64,000 bases of DNA from Flavobacterium sp. GSB-24. Lineage in GTDB: Bacteria > Bacteroidota > Bacteroidia > Flavobacteriales > Flavobacteriaceae. The position numbers and the translations under genes are program-made. Positions 7,926-18,105 of the stretch are shown here, one piece after another. Position 1 is the first letter of the stretch; every line of letters starts with the position of its first letter. The notes beneath the pieces are model-generated. The model was not told the origin of the DNA and searched no databases. It saw only the letters and a list, made by a program, of their open reading frames with translations. The stretch spans positions 1,674,001 to 1,738,000 of the forward strand of contig NZ_AP027043.1 of assembly GCF_027924665.1 (NCBI RefSeq), read 5' to 3'.

Positions 7926-10802
7926 ATGTCTGAAGAGAGAGTAATAAGAATAAATAAGGTTTTAAGGGAATTAAATATTTCGTTAGAAAGAGCTGTAGAT
8001 TATCTAAAAGATAAGGGAATTGCTATTGATGCAAATCCTAATGCAAAAATTTCTGATAGTGAATTTAATATCCTTCAAAGTCAATTTGCGGGCGATAAGG
8101 GGAATAAGGAGGCTTCAAAAGAGGTTGGAGAAGAGAAAAGAAAAGAGAAAGAAGCATTGCGTGTAGAACGTGAAAAAGAAATTGAAGACAAACGCAGACA
8201 AGAAGAAGAGCGTCAAAAACAGCAAGAAATAATAAAAGCTAGAGCTGTTGTTTCAGGACCTGTACAAGTTGGTAAAATCGACTTGAATCCAAAAAAACCT
8301 GCAATTACTCCTTCTGAAGAAACAACTAAGGTTGAAGAACCAAAAGCAGTTGTTACACCTGTGCAGTCAGAAAAACCAGTTCAAAATGAAACTGTAAAAT
8401 CTGAACCAGTAGTATCACAGCCGGTTTCGGAAACAAAAAAGGTTGAAAAACCTATTATTACTGAGAAAAAAGAAGTGAAATCAGAATCTAAAGCTGCGCA
8501 GGAGCCAATCGTATCGACTGATCCAGCAACTTCAGAGGAAACGATCACTACTCAATATCAAAAGCTTTCAGGAACAACTCTTACAGGGCAGACAATTGAC
8601 TTGTCTCAATTTAATAAGCCTAAGAAAAAGAAAGAAGATCCTAAAGCGGCTCAGAATAAACCAGGTACTCCTGGGGCTGGTGGTAATAACGCAAATAAAA
8701 ATAAGCGTAAAAGAATTGCTCCTAAACCTGGAACTCCTGGAGCGCCAAAACCTGCAACGGGTAATAACGCACCTGGAACTCCAAATCCAAATAAAATTAC
8801 GCCAAATAATAATGGTGGAGGTTTTAATGCTAACAGAAGTGCTAGACCTGGTTTCGTAAAAGGAAATCGTCCTGCGATTGTAGCTAAAGTTGAGCCAACA
8901 GAAGAAGAAGTAAAAAACCAAATTAGAGAAACTCTTGAAAAACTTCAAGGTAAAGGAGGAAAATCTAAAGCGGCAAAATATAGAAGAGACAAGAGAGAAA
9001 CACACCGTCAGAAATCTGATGATGAGCAGAGAGCACTTGACGAAGGAAGTAAAACTATTAAGGTTACCGAATTTGTTACTGTAGGTGAAATTGCAATCAT
9101 GATGGATGTGCCGATTACAAAAGTAATTGGAACTTGTATGTCTCTTGGAATCATGGTAACCATGAATCAGCGTTTAGATGCTGAAACATTAACTATCGTT
9201 GCAGATGAGTTTGGTTACGATGTAGAATTTATTACAGTAGATATCGAAGAAGCGATTGAAGTTGTAGAAGATAAAGAAGAAGATTTAGTAACAAGAGCGC
9301 CAATTGTTACAGTAATGGGTCACGTTGACCATGGTAAAACATCTTTACTGGATTATATTCGTAAAGAAAATGTTATCGCGGGTGAATCTGGAGGTATTAC
9401 ACAGCACATTGGAGCATATGGAGTTACTTTAGATAATGGACAAAAAATAGCTTTCTTAGATACTCCTGGTCACGAGGCGTTTACCGCAATGCGTGCACGT
9501 GGAGCTCAAGTTACAGATATCGCTATTATTGTAATTGCTGCGGATGATGATATCATGCCGCAAACTAAAGAGGCAATCAGCCACGCTCAAGCGGCTAATG
9601 TGCCAATTATATTTGCGATCAACAAAGTGGATAAGCCAAATGCTAACCCTGATAAAATTAAAGAAAGATTGGCAGGTATGAATTTACTTGTTGAAGACTG
9701 GGGAGGAAAAATCCAATCTCATGATATTTCTGCAAAAACAGGATTAGGAGTAAAAGAATTACTTGAAAAAGTTTTATTAGAAGCTGAAATCTTAGATTTA
9801 AAATCGAATCCAAATAAAGCGGCTCAGGGAACTGTAGTTGAAGCTTTCTTAGATAAAGGAAAAGGATATGTTTCTACAATTTTAGTTCAACACGGAACTT
9901 TGAAAATTGGAGATTACATGTTGGCTGGAAAACATCATGGTAAAGTTAAAGCGATGCATGATGAAAGAGGGCATACTGTTTTACAAGCAGGACCTTCAAC
10001 ACCAGTTTCTGTTTTAGGTTTGGATGGAGCTGCTACTGCAGGAGATAAGTTCAATGTATTTGAAGATGAAAAAGAAGCAAAACAAATTGCATCTAAACGT
10101 TCTCAATTAATGCGTGAACAATCTGTACGTACACAAAGACATATTACACTTGATGAAATTGGTCGTCGTATTGCTCTTGGTCAGTTTAAAGAATTAAATG
10201 TTATCCTTAAAGGAGACGTTGATGGATCTGTTGAAGCATTATCAGATTCGTTCTCTAAACTTTCTACAGAAGAAGTTCAAATTAATATCATTCATAAAGG
10301 TGTTGGTGCAATTACAGAAACTGACGTTAACTTAGCTTCTGCATCTGATGCAATTATTATTGGATTTAACGTTCGTCCTGCAGGAAATGCTAGACAGCTT
10401 GCTGATAAGGAAGAAATCGATATCCGTTATTATTCTATTATTTATGCTGCTATCGATGACTTGAAAGATGCAATGGAAGGAATGTTAGCACCAGAGATGA
10501 AAGAAGAAGTTTTAGGAACTGCGGAAATCCGTGAGATTTTCAAAATTTCTAAAGTAGGTTCAATTGCAGGTTGTATGGTAACAGATGGTAAAATCTTGAG
10601 AAGCTCTAAAATTAGAGTTATTAGAGATGGAGTTGTAGTTCATACAGGTGAATTAGTTGCTTTAAAACGATTCAAAGATGATGTTAAAGAAGTAAGTAAA
10701 GGTTATGATTGTGGTATTCAAATAAAAGGATTTAATGACATTGAAATCAACGATGTAATTGAAGCTTACCATGAAGTAGCTATTAAAAAGAAATTGAAAT
10801 AA
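7926..10802 (+). CDS. infB: translation initiation factor IF-2
   Basis: A 958-residue GTPase that delivers initiator tRNA to the ribosome. The first part (about 1-60) is an IF2-N-type domain ([19 protein letters not shown]). A long low-complexity linker follows, first charged K/E/R then P, N and G rich (about 60-330), typical of long Bacteroidetes IF-2. The G domain has GHVDHGKT at about 465-472, DTPGHEAF and NKVDKP. Domains II-IV follow, with the C-terminal region binding fMet-tRNA. The linker contains near-repeats of PGTPGA. It closes the operon and is followed by a clear terminator. Confidence 0.97.
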   Translation: MSEERVIRINKVLRELNISLERAVDYLKDKGIAIDANPNAKISDSEFNILQSQFAGDKGNKEASKEVGEEKRKEKEALRVEREKEIEDKRRQEEERQKQQEIIKARAVVSGPVQVGKIDLNPKKPAITPSEETTKVEEPKAVVTPVQSEKPVQNETVKSEPVVSQPVSETKKVEKPIITEKKEVKSESKAAQEPIVSTDPATSEETITTQYQKLSGTTLTGQTIDLSQFNKPKKKKEDPKAAQNKPGTPGAGGNNANKNKRKRIAPKPGTPGAPKPATGNNAPGTPNPNKITPNNNGGGFNANRSARPGFVKGNRPAIVAKVEPTEEEVKNQIRETLEKLQGKGGKSKAAKYRRDKRETHRQKSDDEQRALDEGSKTIKVTEFVTVGEIAIMMDVPITKVIGTCMSLGIMVTMNQRLDAETLTIVADEFGYDVEFITVDIEEAIEVVEDKEEDLVTRAPIVTVMGHVDHGKTSLLDYIRKENVIAGESGGITQHIGAYGVTLDNGQKIAFLDTPGHEAFTAMRARGAQVTDIAIIVIAADDDIMPQTKEAISHAQAANVPIIFAINKVDKPNANPDKIKERLAGMNLLVEDWGGKIQSHDISAKTGLGVKELLEKVLLEAEILDLKSNPNKAAQGTVVEAFLDKGKGYVSTILVQHGTLKIGDYMLAGKHHGKVKAMHDERGHTVLQAGPSTPVSVLGLDGAATAGDKFNVFEDEKEAKQIASKRSQLMREQSVRTQRHITLDEIGRRIALGQFKELNVILKGDVDGSVEALSDSFSKLSTEEVQINIIHKGVGAITETDVNLASASDAIIIGFNVRPAGNARQLADKEEIDIRYYSIIYAAIDDLKDAMEGMLAPEMKEEVLGTAEIREIFKISKVGSIAGCMVTDGKILRSSKIRVIRDGVVVHTGELVALKRFKDDVKEVSKGYDCGIQIKGFNDIEINDVIEAYHEVAIKKKLK

Positions 10803-10821
10803 TATTCAATAAATTATATGT

Positions 10822-10851
10822 AAAGTCCCAATGCAAATTGGGACTTTTTTT
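10822..10851 (+). terminator. terminator of rimP-nusA-infB
   Basis: Stem AAAGTCCCAAT (10822-10832), loop GCAA, stem ATTGGGACTTT (10837-10847), then a T run. Confidence 0.92.
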
Positions 10852-10934
10852 GTGGTTATGTTTAATTGCTGGCTTATTTTTTTATGAATTAAATGTGTAA
10901 TTTAGTTGAATCAATTTTATAAAACTTATTGAAT

Positions 10935-11444
10935 ATGAAACTAAGAATATGTACAATTGTTTTGTTAATTAGTTTTTCTTCTTTATGCTTTTCACAGGAA
11001 GCTGTAGAGAAAGCTGCGCCTCCTGCTGGTAATGCATTAGTTGGAGATTACTATGGATCAGATGTTTCAAATGGTTCAGTTAATAAGGCGGTTTCGGTTG
11101 AGAAATTAGAGAAAGATTTAAAGATTACTAACAAAATCGAAAATGTAGCTGTAAAAGGCGAAGTGACGGATGTCTGTCCAAAGAAAGGATGTTGGTTGAG
11201 TCTTAAGACTGAAGATGGATCTGTTTTCTTTGTTAAAATGAAAGATTATGCTTTTTTTGTTCCTACAGCACTAAAAGGTAAAAATGTAGTTTTAGAAGGT
11301 GTTGCTGAGAAAAAAGTTACTTCTGTTGAAGAATTGAAACATTATGCAAAGGATGCTAAAAAGACAAAAGATGAAATAGATGCGATCAAGTCACCAAAAG
11401 AAGAAATACGATTTTTAGCGAATGGAATTAAAGTAGTAAATTAA
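10935..11444 (+). CDS. DUF4920 domain-containing exported protein
   Basis: A 169-residue protein with a signal peptide (MKLRICTIVLLISFSSLCFS, cleavage before QEA). ATG 10935 is chosen over a TTG two codons upstream because it begins the signal peptide directly. The mature part matches the DUF4920 family: an OB-like beta barrel with the motif DVCPKKGCWLSL, whose two Cys could form a disulfide or bind metal or heme. The function of the family is unknown to me. It sits alone between the infB terminator and a convergent SPOR gene. Its closeness to the cytochrome operon suggests an envelope or redox role, but that is only context. Confidence 0.8.
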   Translation: MKLRICTIVLLISFSSLCFSQEAVEKAAPPAGNALVGDYYGSDVSNGSVNKAVSVEKLEKDLKITNKIENVAVKGEVTDVCPKKGCWLSLKTEDGSVFFVKMKDYAFFVPTALKGKNVVLEGVAEKKVTSVEELKHYAKDAKKTKDEIDAIKSPKEEIRFLANGIKVVN

Positions 11445-11600
11445 TTGTTGCTGCGATTCAAGTATTAAAATTTTGATATAAAACTGATTTAATGAAAGTT
11501 TGGACAATGTTGCTTCAGTCTATAATTAAAAAGAAGGTTTTGTTTTAAAATGATTGTTTTTACTTGTGTTTAATGAATTGTAGTCACTATCGAGAATATA

Positions 11601-11630
11601 AAAAAAGCGAGATATTTATCTCGCTTTTTT
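11601..11630. terminator. bidirectional terminator between the DUF4920 and SPOR genes
   Basis: AAAAAAGCGAGATA (11601-11614) / TATCTCGCTTTTTT (11617-11630) lies between convergent genes, six bases from the stop of the minus-strand SPOR gene. Confidence 0.88.
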
Positions 11631-11636
11631 AGTGTC

Positions 11637-12026
11637 TTATTTTCCAGGTTTGAGTAAAAAAACGCTTTTATATCTTTTTTTAATTTCGGCTAAATTTCTT
11701 TCAGCTTCTATTCTGGTTTTAAAGTTTCCTACAATTACTTTATAATTTGGAGTGCTAAATATAATTGTTCCGTCAATGTTTGAATTTTCTCTTTTAAAAT
11801 CCGACAGTGTTTTTTTTGCTTCATCGCTTTTCCCGCTAAAGATTTGGATTCGATAAGTATCGTTTGTATTTATTGACGTGTTAATTTTACGTTTGTCATT
11901 TAACAATTGCTCAAATTTAGGATCTTGATTCAATGTTAAATTTTGGTCTTGTGCGTTAATGTTATGCGCAAAAGCAATCGTTGTAATTGTTAATAAAAGG
12001 CTTTTTGAAGGACTTAAAATTCTCAT
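11637..12026 (-). CDS. SPOR domain-containing exported protein
   Basis: A 129-residue protein with a signal peptide (MRILSPSKSLLLTITTIAFA, cleaved near NINAQ) and a C-terminal SPOR domain (YRIQIFSGKSDEAKK ... YKVIVGNFKTRIEAE ... KSVFLLKPG). SPOR domains bind denuded glycan strands of peptidoglycan, usually at division sites. ATG 12026 is used rather than a TTG 21 bases upstream, because the signal peptide starts there. It is divergent from the actA operon. Confidence 0.85.
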   Translation of the reverse strand: MRILSPSKSLLLTITTIAFAHNINAQDQNLTLNQDPKFEQLLNDKRKINTSINTNDTYRIQIFSGKSDEAKKTLSDFKRENSNIDGTIIFSTPNYKVIVGNFKTRIEAERNLAEIKKRYKSVFLLKPGK

Positions 12027-12128
12027 AATGTGATGGTTTTTATGCAAAAATACTATTTAAAGTTTGAGTGTAAAATTTTAATATTATTTAGAATTGATAT
12101 AAATTGATATTTAAGGGTATTTTAAGGT

Positions 12129-12158
12129 TTTGAGAATAGTTCATAAGTCGTATTTTTG
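12129..12158 (+). promoter_or_regulatory. promoter of the act/cox operon
   Basis: TTTG (12129-12132), an 18-base spacer, and TATTTTTG (12151-12158), followed by an approximately 80-base leader to the actA ATG at 12247. It overlaps the upstream in-frame TTG at 12130, which argues against that start codon. Confidence 0.75.
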
Positions 12159-12246
12159 TGCAAGTTTTAAAAGAGGGTGTGTGTTTTTACTGAATCTAAT
12201 ACAGAAAAAATCATACCAAAAATTAGTAGACAATTATTTATACTAT

Positions 12247-13578
12247 ATGAAAAAGGTGGGTAACCATAATTCGATCTCAAGAAAATTGCTGTTTGGCTTA
12301 TCGCTGACGTTAATTTTCTCCCTAACTTCATTTGCTCAAGATGCTGCTGCTCCGGCGGCGCCTGAAGCTGCGGCTGCTGCTCCTGCTGCAGGTGGCGGTG
12401 ATCCAGTAAAAGGGAAGGAACTTTTTAATGCAAATTGCGCTGCATGTCACAAATTAGATGCTAAATCAACTGGTCCTGCTTTAAGAGGGGTAGCGGCTAA
12501 GCATGATATGGCTTGGATTTACAAGTGGGTGCATAACAGTTCTGACATGATTAAGTCAGGTGATCCTGTTGCTGTTAAACTTTTTGAGGAAAATAACAAA
12601 GCTGTTATGACTTCGTTTCCTCAATTGTCTGAAGGAGATATTGATAATATTATAGCCTATACTTCTGAAGTAAAAGCTGAGCCTGCAAAGGCTCCTGGGG
12701 CTGCAACGCCTCCTGGTACTGATGTTCAAGGCGGTGGAATTTCAAATAACATTATTTTAGGAGCTCTTGCTCTTGTAATGGCTATTTTAGTTGTGATGTT
12801 GTTCATGGTGAACAAGGTTTTAACTAAAGTTGCAAATAAAAATGGTATTGAAGTTGCTCCAAAAGAAGCTAGAACTCCAATCTGGAAAGCTTTCGTTAAA
12901 AATCAATTCTTGGTTTTAGTGACTTCTATCTTTTTGCTTTTGGCAAGTGGTTATTTTGTATACGGATACTTGATGCAAGTAGGTGTAGATCAGAATTATG
13001 AGCCAATTCAGCCAATTCACTATTCTCACAAAATTCACGCTGGTGATAACGAAATCAATTGTAAATATTGCCACTCTGCTTCTCGTGTAAGTAAAACAGC
13101 TGGAATTCCTTCATTGAATGTTTGTATGAACTGTCATAAAAATATTTCTGAGGTTGCTGAAACAACTGCTACTCCTGAGTACAGTAAAGCTTTCTATGAT
13201 GCGCAGATTCAAAAATTATATGATGCTGTTGGATGGGATAAGACTAAACAGGCTTATACTGGAAAAACTCAACCTGTAAAATGGGTTCGTATTCATAATC
13301 TTCCTGATTTTGTTTACTTCAATCACTCACAACACGTTTCTGTTGCTGGAATTGAATGTCAAACTTGTCACGGACCAGTTCAAGAATTTGAAATCATGAA
13401 GCAATACTCTAAATTAACAATGGGATGGTGTGTGGATTGCCACAGAAAAACTGATGTTAAGATGGAAGGTAACGCTTACTATGATAAGATTCATGCTGAA
13501 CTTTCTAAAAAATACGGTGTAGAGAAATTAACTGCAGCGCAAATGGGAGGTTTAGAATGCGGTAAATGCCACTATTAA
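12247..13578 (+). CDS. actA: alternative complex III subunit ActA, six CxxCH motifs
   Basis: A 443-residue multiheme cytochrome c, the electron-output side of alternative complex III (quinol:electron acceptor oxidoreductase). ATG 12247 begins a signal peptide ending in FAQ; the upstream TTG at 12130 lies on the promoter. An Ala/Pro-rich stretch leads to a monoheme cytochrome c domain (CAACH at 64-68), then two TM helices, then a pentaheme domain with CKYCH (272), CMNCH (293), CQTCH (371), CVDCH (395) and CGKCH (438). That makes six hemes c, so a monoheme cytochrome is joined to the pentaheme ActA core. It heads an operon running through actF into oxidase subunits II and I. Confidence 0.93.
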   Translation: MKKVGNHNSISRKLLFGLSLTLIFSLTSFAQDAAAPAAPEAAAAAPAAGGGDPVKGKELFNANCAACHKLDAKSTGPALRGVAAKHDMAWIYKWVHNSSDMIKSGDPVAVKLFEENNKAVMTSFPQLSEGDIDNIIAYTSEVKAEPAKAPGAATPPGTDVQGGGISNNIILGALALVMAILVVMLFMVNKVLTKVANKNGIEVAPKEARTPIWKAFVKNQFLVLVTSIFLLLASGYFVYGYLMQVGVDQNYEPIQPIHYSHKIHAGDNEINCKYCHSASRVSKTAGIPSLNVCMNCHKNISEVAETTATPEYSKAFYDAQIQKLYDAVGWDKTKQAYTGKTQPVKWVRIHNLPDFVYFNHSQHVSVAGIECQTCHGPVQEFEIMKQYSKLTMGWCVDCHRKTDVKMEGNAYYDKIHAELSKKYGVEKLTAAQMGGLECGKCHY

Positions 13579-13610
13579 TCGATTTATTAAGATTTTAATA
13601 TATATATACA

Positions 13611-16600
13611 ATGTCATCAAACAAAAAATACTGGAAAAGTGTTGAAGAGCTAGAAAATAGCTCTATTGTTGAGGCGCTTAGAAATAACGAGTTTGTTGAA
13701 GAAATTCCTACTGATGAGTTTTTGGGTAACGCTGATGCTTTATCTACATCAGGGACTTCACGTCGTGACTTTTTAAAGTACGTAGGGTTTAGTACTGCAG
13801 CTGTTACATTAGCTGCCTGCGAAGGTCCTGTTCACAAGTCTATCCCTTATGTATTACAACCAGAGCAAATCATTCCTGGTGTTGCGGATTATTATGCAAC
13901 TACAGTTTTTGATGGTTTTGATTTTGCTAATCTTTTGGTGAAAACTCGCGAGGGTCGTCCAATTAAAATTGAAAACAATAAAATTGCAGGAGCTAAATTT
14001 TCTGCGAATGCTAGAATTCATGCTTCTATATTAGGGTTGTATGATAGCGGTCGTTTGAAAGAGCCTAAAGTAGATGGAAAAGATTCTACTTGGTCTGCTG
14101 CTGATCTAAGAATCAAATCTAGCTTAGCTGATGCAAAAGCTAAAGGTGGTCAAGTTGTATTGTTAACTAATACTTTAGCAAGTCCATCTACAGAAAAATT
14201 AATTGCTGAGTTTATTGCTAAAAATCCTAATGCGAAGCATGTTGTCTATGATGCAGTTTCTTCATCTGAAGCTTTAGATGCCTTTGAATCTGTATTTGGT
14301 GAGAGAGCTTTAGTAGATTACGATTTTTCAAAATCTTCTTTAATTGTATCTGTTGGTGCTGATTTCTTAGGAGACTGGCAAGGTGGTGGATATGACACTG
14401 GATATGCACAAGGACGTATTCCTCAAAACGGAAAAATGTCTCGTCACTTTCAGTTTGAATCAAATATGACATTATCTGGAGCTGCTGCAGATAAGCGTGT
14501 TCCAATGACTACAGCTGTTCAAAAACAAGCTTTAGTTCAAATTTATAATATTATTGCAGGTGCTTCTGTTCCTGTGGCTTTAGATGAAAAAGTTAAAGCT
14601 GAAGTAGTAAAAGCTGCTCAGCAACTTAAAGCTGCTGGACCAAAAGGAGTTTTAGTATCTGGAATTGAAGATAAAAATGCTCAATTATTAGTATTAGCTA
14701 TTAATCAAGCATTGGCTAGTGAAGCTTTCACTACAGCTGGAGCAAGACAAATTAGAAAAGGTTCTAATGCAGTTGTTGCACAGTTAATTAAAGATTTGAA
14801 CGCTGGAAGTGTTCATACTTTAATTATGAGCGGAGTTAATCCAGTTTATACATTAGCTGATTCTGCTGCTTTCGTATCTGGATTGAAAAAAGTTAAAACT
14901 TCTGTTGCTTTTGCATTAAAAGAAGATGAAACTGCGTCAATTGTTACAGTTGCTGCACCGGCTCCTCATTATTTAGAGTCTTGGGGTGATGTTGAATTGA
15001 CAAAAGGAACTTATAGTTTGACTCAACCTACTATTCGTCCTATCTTTAATACAAAACAATTTCAAGACGTATTATTATCATTAAATGGTACTGCGGGTAC
15101 TTTTTATGATTATATAAAAGCAAATTCAGGAGTGTTTACTGCTGGGTCATCTTGGAATAAAGTATTGCATGATGGTGTTTATGTAGTTGGTGCTACTGCT
15201 TTGGCCGGTGGTGCAATTGATGCTACTGCTGCTGCAAGTGCTGTTGCAAGATCTAAATCAGCTGGAGACTTTGAGTTAGTATTGTATACTAAAACGGGTA
15301 TGGGTGATGGACAACATGCAAATAACCCTTGGTTGCAAGAATTTCCAGATCCAATCACAAGAGTTTCTTGGGATAACTATGTTACTGTTTCAAATGCTGA
15401 TGCTAAGAAAATCGGTTTGTCAAATGAAATTGTTGCAAACGGAGGTTTAAATGGTAGTTATGCTACTATTACGACAGCTGACGGAGTTAAATTGGAAAAT
15501 GTTCCAGTTATCGTTCAGCCAGGTCAAGCAGTTGGAACTATTGGTTTAGCTGTTGGTTACGGACGTAAAGCATCTCTAAAAGAAGAAATGCAAGTAGGTA
15601 TTAATGCTTACGCTTTATATAAAGGATTTAATGGAGTTCAATCTGTATCTATCGTTAAAGCTGGTGGAGAACATGAGTTTGCTTGTGTTCAAGGTCAAAA
15701 AACTTTAATGGGTAGAGGAGATATTATTAAAGAAACTTCCTTAGAAGTATTTAATACTAAAGATGCAGAACATTGGAATGAAAAACCAATGGTATCTTTA
15801 GATCACCAAGAAGTAGAGGCTACAACAGTAGACCTTTGGGAATCATTTGACCGTACAACTGGTCATCATTTTAATCTTTCAATTGACTTAAACGCTTGTA
15901 CTGGATGTGGTGCTTGTGTTATTGCTTGTCACGCTGAGAACAACGTTCCTGTTGTAGGAAAAGCGGAAGTTAGAAGAAGCCGTGATATGCACTGGTTGCG
16001 TATCGATAGATATTATTCTTCTGAAAGCACTTTTGAAGGCGATAACGAAAGAAAAGAAGGAATTGCTGGTTTATCTAGTTCATTATCTACATTTAATGAG
16101 ATGGAAAAACCTGGGGATAATCCTCAAGTAGCATTCCAGCCAGTAATGTGTCAGCACTGTAACCACGCACCGTGTGAGACAGTTTGTCCTGTGGCTGCTA
16201 CATCTCATGGTCGTCAAGGTCAAAATCATATGGCTTACAACAGATGTGTTGGTACTCGTTATTGTGCAAACAACTGTCCTTATAAAGTACGTCGTTTCAA
16301 CTGGTTCTTATATAACAAGAATAGTGAATTCGATTATCATATGAATGACGATTTAGGTCGTATGGTATTAAATCCAGACGTAAACGTTCGTTCTCGTGGT
16401 GTTATGGAAAAATGTTCTTTCTGTATCCAAAGTACTCAAGCTGTAATTCTTCAAGCAAAACGCGAAGGAAGAGTAGTTGCAAAAGATGAGTTTAACAATG
16501 CTGTTGCTTGTTCTGCTGCTTGTTCTTCTGGAGCTATGATTTTTGGAGACGTTAATGATAAAGAAAGTGAAGTTGCTAAACTTGCTGAAAGCGAAAGAGC

Positions 16601-16670
16601 ATATCACTTATTAGAGCATGTGGGTACAAAACCAAATGTTTTCTATCATGTTAAAGTTAGAAATACTTAG
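13611..16670 (+). CDS. actB: alternative complex III iron-sulfur subunit ActB
   Basis: A 1019-residue periplasmic subunit combining a molybdopterin-oxidoreductase-like domain (no cofactor expected in ACIII) and a ferredoxin domain. A twin-arginine motif, SRRDFLK (R51-R52), and a lipobox ending in C70 (LAAC) mark export by Tat and lipid anchoring. The Fe-S region carries CTGCGACVIAC, CQHCNHAPCETVC, CVGTRYCANNC and a final CSFC...C set, consistent with several cubane clusters. The Mo-like part lacks an evident metal-ligand signature. It passes electrons from the quinol site at ActC to the ActA hemes. It lies 32 bases after actA. Confidence 0.95.
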   Translation: MSSNKKYWKSVEELENSSIVEALRNNEFVEEIPTDEFLGNADALSTSGTSRRDFLKYVGFSTAAVTLAACEGPVHKSIPYVLQPEQIIPGVADYYATTVFDGFDFANLLVKTREGRPIKIENNKIAGAKFSANARIHASILGLYDSGRLKEPKVDGKDSTWSAADLRIKSSLADAKAKGGQVVLLTNTLASPSTEKLIAEFIAKNPNAKHVVYDAVSSSEALDAFESVFGERALVDYDFSKSSLIVSVGADFLGDWQGGGYDTGYAQGRIPQNGKMSRHFQFESNMTLSGAAADKRVPMTTAVQKQALVQIYNIIAGASVPVALDEKVKAEVVKAAQQLKAAGPKGVLVSGIEDKNAQLLVLAINQALASEAFTTAGARQIRKGSNAVVAQLIKDLNAGSVHTLIMSGVNPVYTLADSAAFVSGLKKVKTSVAFALKEDETASIVTVAAPAPHYLESWGDVELTKGTYSLTQPTIRPIFNTKQFQDVLLSLNGTAGTFYDYIKANSGVFTAGSSWNKVLHDGVYVVGATALAGGAIDATAAASAVARSKSAGDFELVLYTKTGMGDGQHANNPWLQEFPDPITRVSWDNYVTVSNADAKKIGLSNEIVANGGLNGSYATITTADGVKLENVPVIVQPGQAVGTIGLAVGYGRKASLKEEMQVGINAYALYKGFNGVQSVSIVKAGGEHEFACVQGQKTLMGRGDIIKETSLEVFNTKDAEHWNEKPMVSLDHQEVEATTVDLWESFDRTTGHHFNLSIDLNACTGCGACVIACHAENNVPVVGKAEVRRSRDMHWLRIDRYYSSESTFEGDNERKEGIAGLSSSLSTFNEMEKPGDNPQVAFQPVMCQHCNHAPCETVCPVAATSHGRQGQNHMAYNRCVGTRYCANNCPYKVRRFNWFLYNKNSEFDYHMNDDLGRMVLNPDVNVRSRGVMEKCSFCIQSTQAVILQAKREGRVVAKDEFNNAVACSAACSSGAMIFGDVNDKESEVAKLAESERAYHLLEHVGTKPNVFYHVKVRNT

Positions 16671-16704
16671 AAAAATTATTAATTAAGAAACAATATAAAG
16701 GATT

Positions 16705-18105
16705 ATGTCGTCTCATTACGAAGCACCCATTAGAAAACCTTTAGTTATAGGTGATAAATCATATCACGATGTAACTGTAGATGTGGCAGCGCCTGTTGAA
16801 GGACCTGCAAATAAACAATGGTGGATTGTATTTACAATCGCATTAGTAGCCTTCCTTTGGGGGTTAGGTTGTATAATTTACACCGTATCTACCGGTATCG
16901 GAACATGGGGATTAAATAAAACAGTTGGTTGGGCTTGGGATATCACTAACTTCGTTTGGTGGGTAGGTATTGGTCACGCCGGAACATTAATTTCTGCGGT
17001 ATTATTACTTTTCCGTCAACGTTGGAGAATGGCTATTAACCGTTCTGCAGAAGCGATGACTATCTTCTCGGTAGTACAAGCAGGTCTATTTCCAATTATT
17101 CACATGGGACGTCCATGGTTAGCATACTGGGTTTTACCTATTCCAAATCAATTTGGATCTCTATGGGTAAACTTTAACTCACCATTACTTTGGGACGTAT
17201 TTGCGATTTCAACGTATCTTTCAGTATCATTAGTTTTCTGGTGGACTGGTTTGTTACCTGACTTTGCAATGCTTCGTGATAGAGCTATAACTCCATTTAA
17301 TAAAAGAGTTTATTCTATCTTAAGTTTTGGATGGAGTGGTAGAGCAAAAGACTGGCAGCGTTTTGAAGAAGTATCTTTAGTATTAGCTGGTTTGGCTACT
17401 CCTCTTGTACTTTCTGTACACACGATTGTATCTATGGACTTTGCTACTTCTGTAATTCCTGGATGGCATACAACAATTTTCCCTCCTTACTTCGTTGCGG
17501 GAGCGGTATTCTCAGGATTCGCAATGGTTAATACATTGTTGATCGTTATGAGAAAAGTTTCTAATCTTGAAGCATACATTACATTACAACATATTGAATT
17601 GATGAATATCATTATTATGATTACTGGTTCTATTGTTGGGGTTGCTTATATTACTGAGTTATTTGTAGCTTGGTATTCAGGAGTAGAGTATGAGCAATAT
17701 GCATTTTTAAATAGAGCTACTGGACCTTACTGGTGGGCATATTGGTCGATGATGACTTGTAACGTGTTCTCTCCTCAGTTCATGTGGTTTAAAAAATTAA
17801 GAACTAGTATCATGTTCTCATTCATTATTTCGATTGTAGTAAATATCGGAATGTGGTTCGAAAGATTCGTAATTATTGTTACTTCTTTACATAGAGATTA
17901 CCTTCCATCTTCTTGGACAATGTTCTCACCAACATTTGTTGATATTGGAATTTTCATTGGAACAATTGGTTTCTTCTTCGTATTGTTTTTATTGTATTCA
18001 AGAACTTTTCCTGTAATTGCTCAGGCAGAGGTTAAAACAATTTTGAAAGGAACAGGAGATAATTACATTAGAGAAAGAGCAAATAAAGATTCACATCATG
18101 AGTAA
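16705..18105 (+). CDS. actC: alternative complex III membrane subunit ActC (NrfD/PsrC family)
   Basis: A 466-residue polytopic membrane protein with about ten TM helices, in the NrfD/PsrC family whose four-helix bundles form the quinol site and a possible proton path. The motif GHAGTLISAVLLLFRQ and a following W-rich segment (HMGRPWLAYWV) are typical of ActC. It shares an 8-base ATGAGTAA-type overlap with actD, suggesting coupled translation. Confidence 0.95.
   Translation: MSSHYEAPIRKPLVIGDKSYHDVTVDVAAPVEGPANKQWWIVFTIALVAFLWGLGCIIYTVSTGIGTWGLNKTVGWAWDITNFVWWVGIGHAGTLISAVLLLFRQRWRMAINRSAEAMTIFSVVQAGLFPIIHMGRPWLAYWVLPIPNQFGSLWVNFNSPLLWDVFAISTYLSVSLVFWWTGLLPDFAMLRDRAITPFNKRVYSILSFGWSGRAKDWQRFEEVSLVLAGLATPLVLSVHTIVSMDFATSVIPGWHTTIFPPYFVAGAVFSGFAMVNTLLIVMRKVSNLEAYITLQHIELMNIIIMITGSIVGVAYITELFVAWYSGVEYEQYAFLNRATGPYWWAYWSMMTCNVFSPQFMWFKKLRTSIMFSFIISIVVNIGMWFERFVIIVTSLHRDYLPSSWTMFSPTFVDIGIFIGTIGFFFVLFLLYSRTFPVIAQAEVKTILKGTGDNYIRERANKDSHHE

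Noticed and set aside
12130..12246. Upstream TTG start for ActA
   Set aside because: It lies on the promoter TTTG element and adds 39 residues before a proper signal peptide.
14227..14505. 92-codon minus-strand ORF rich in His, Leu and Gln
   Set aside because: Antisense shadow of actB; composition reflects the reverse complement of the coding strand.
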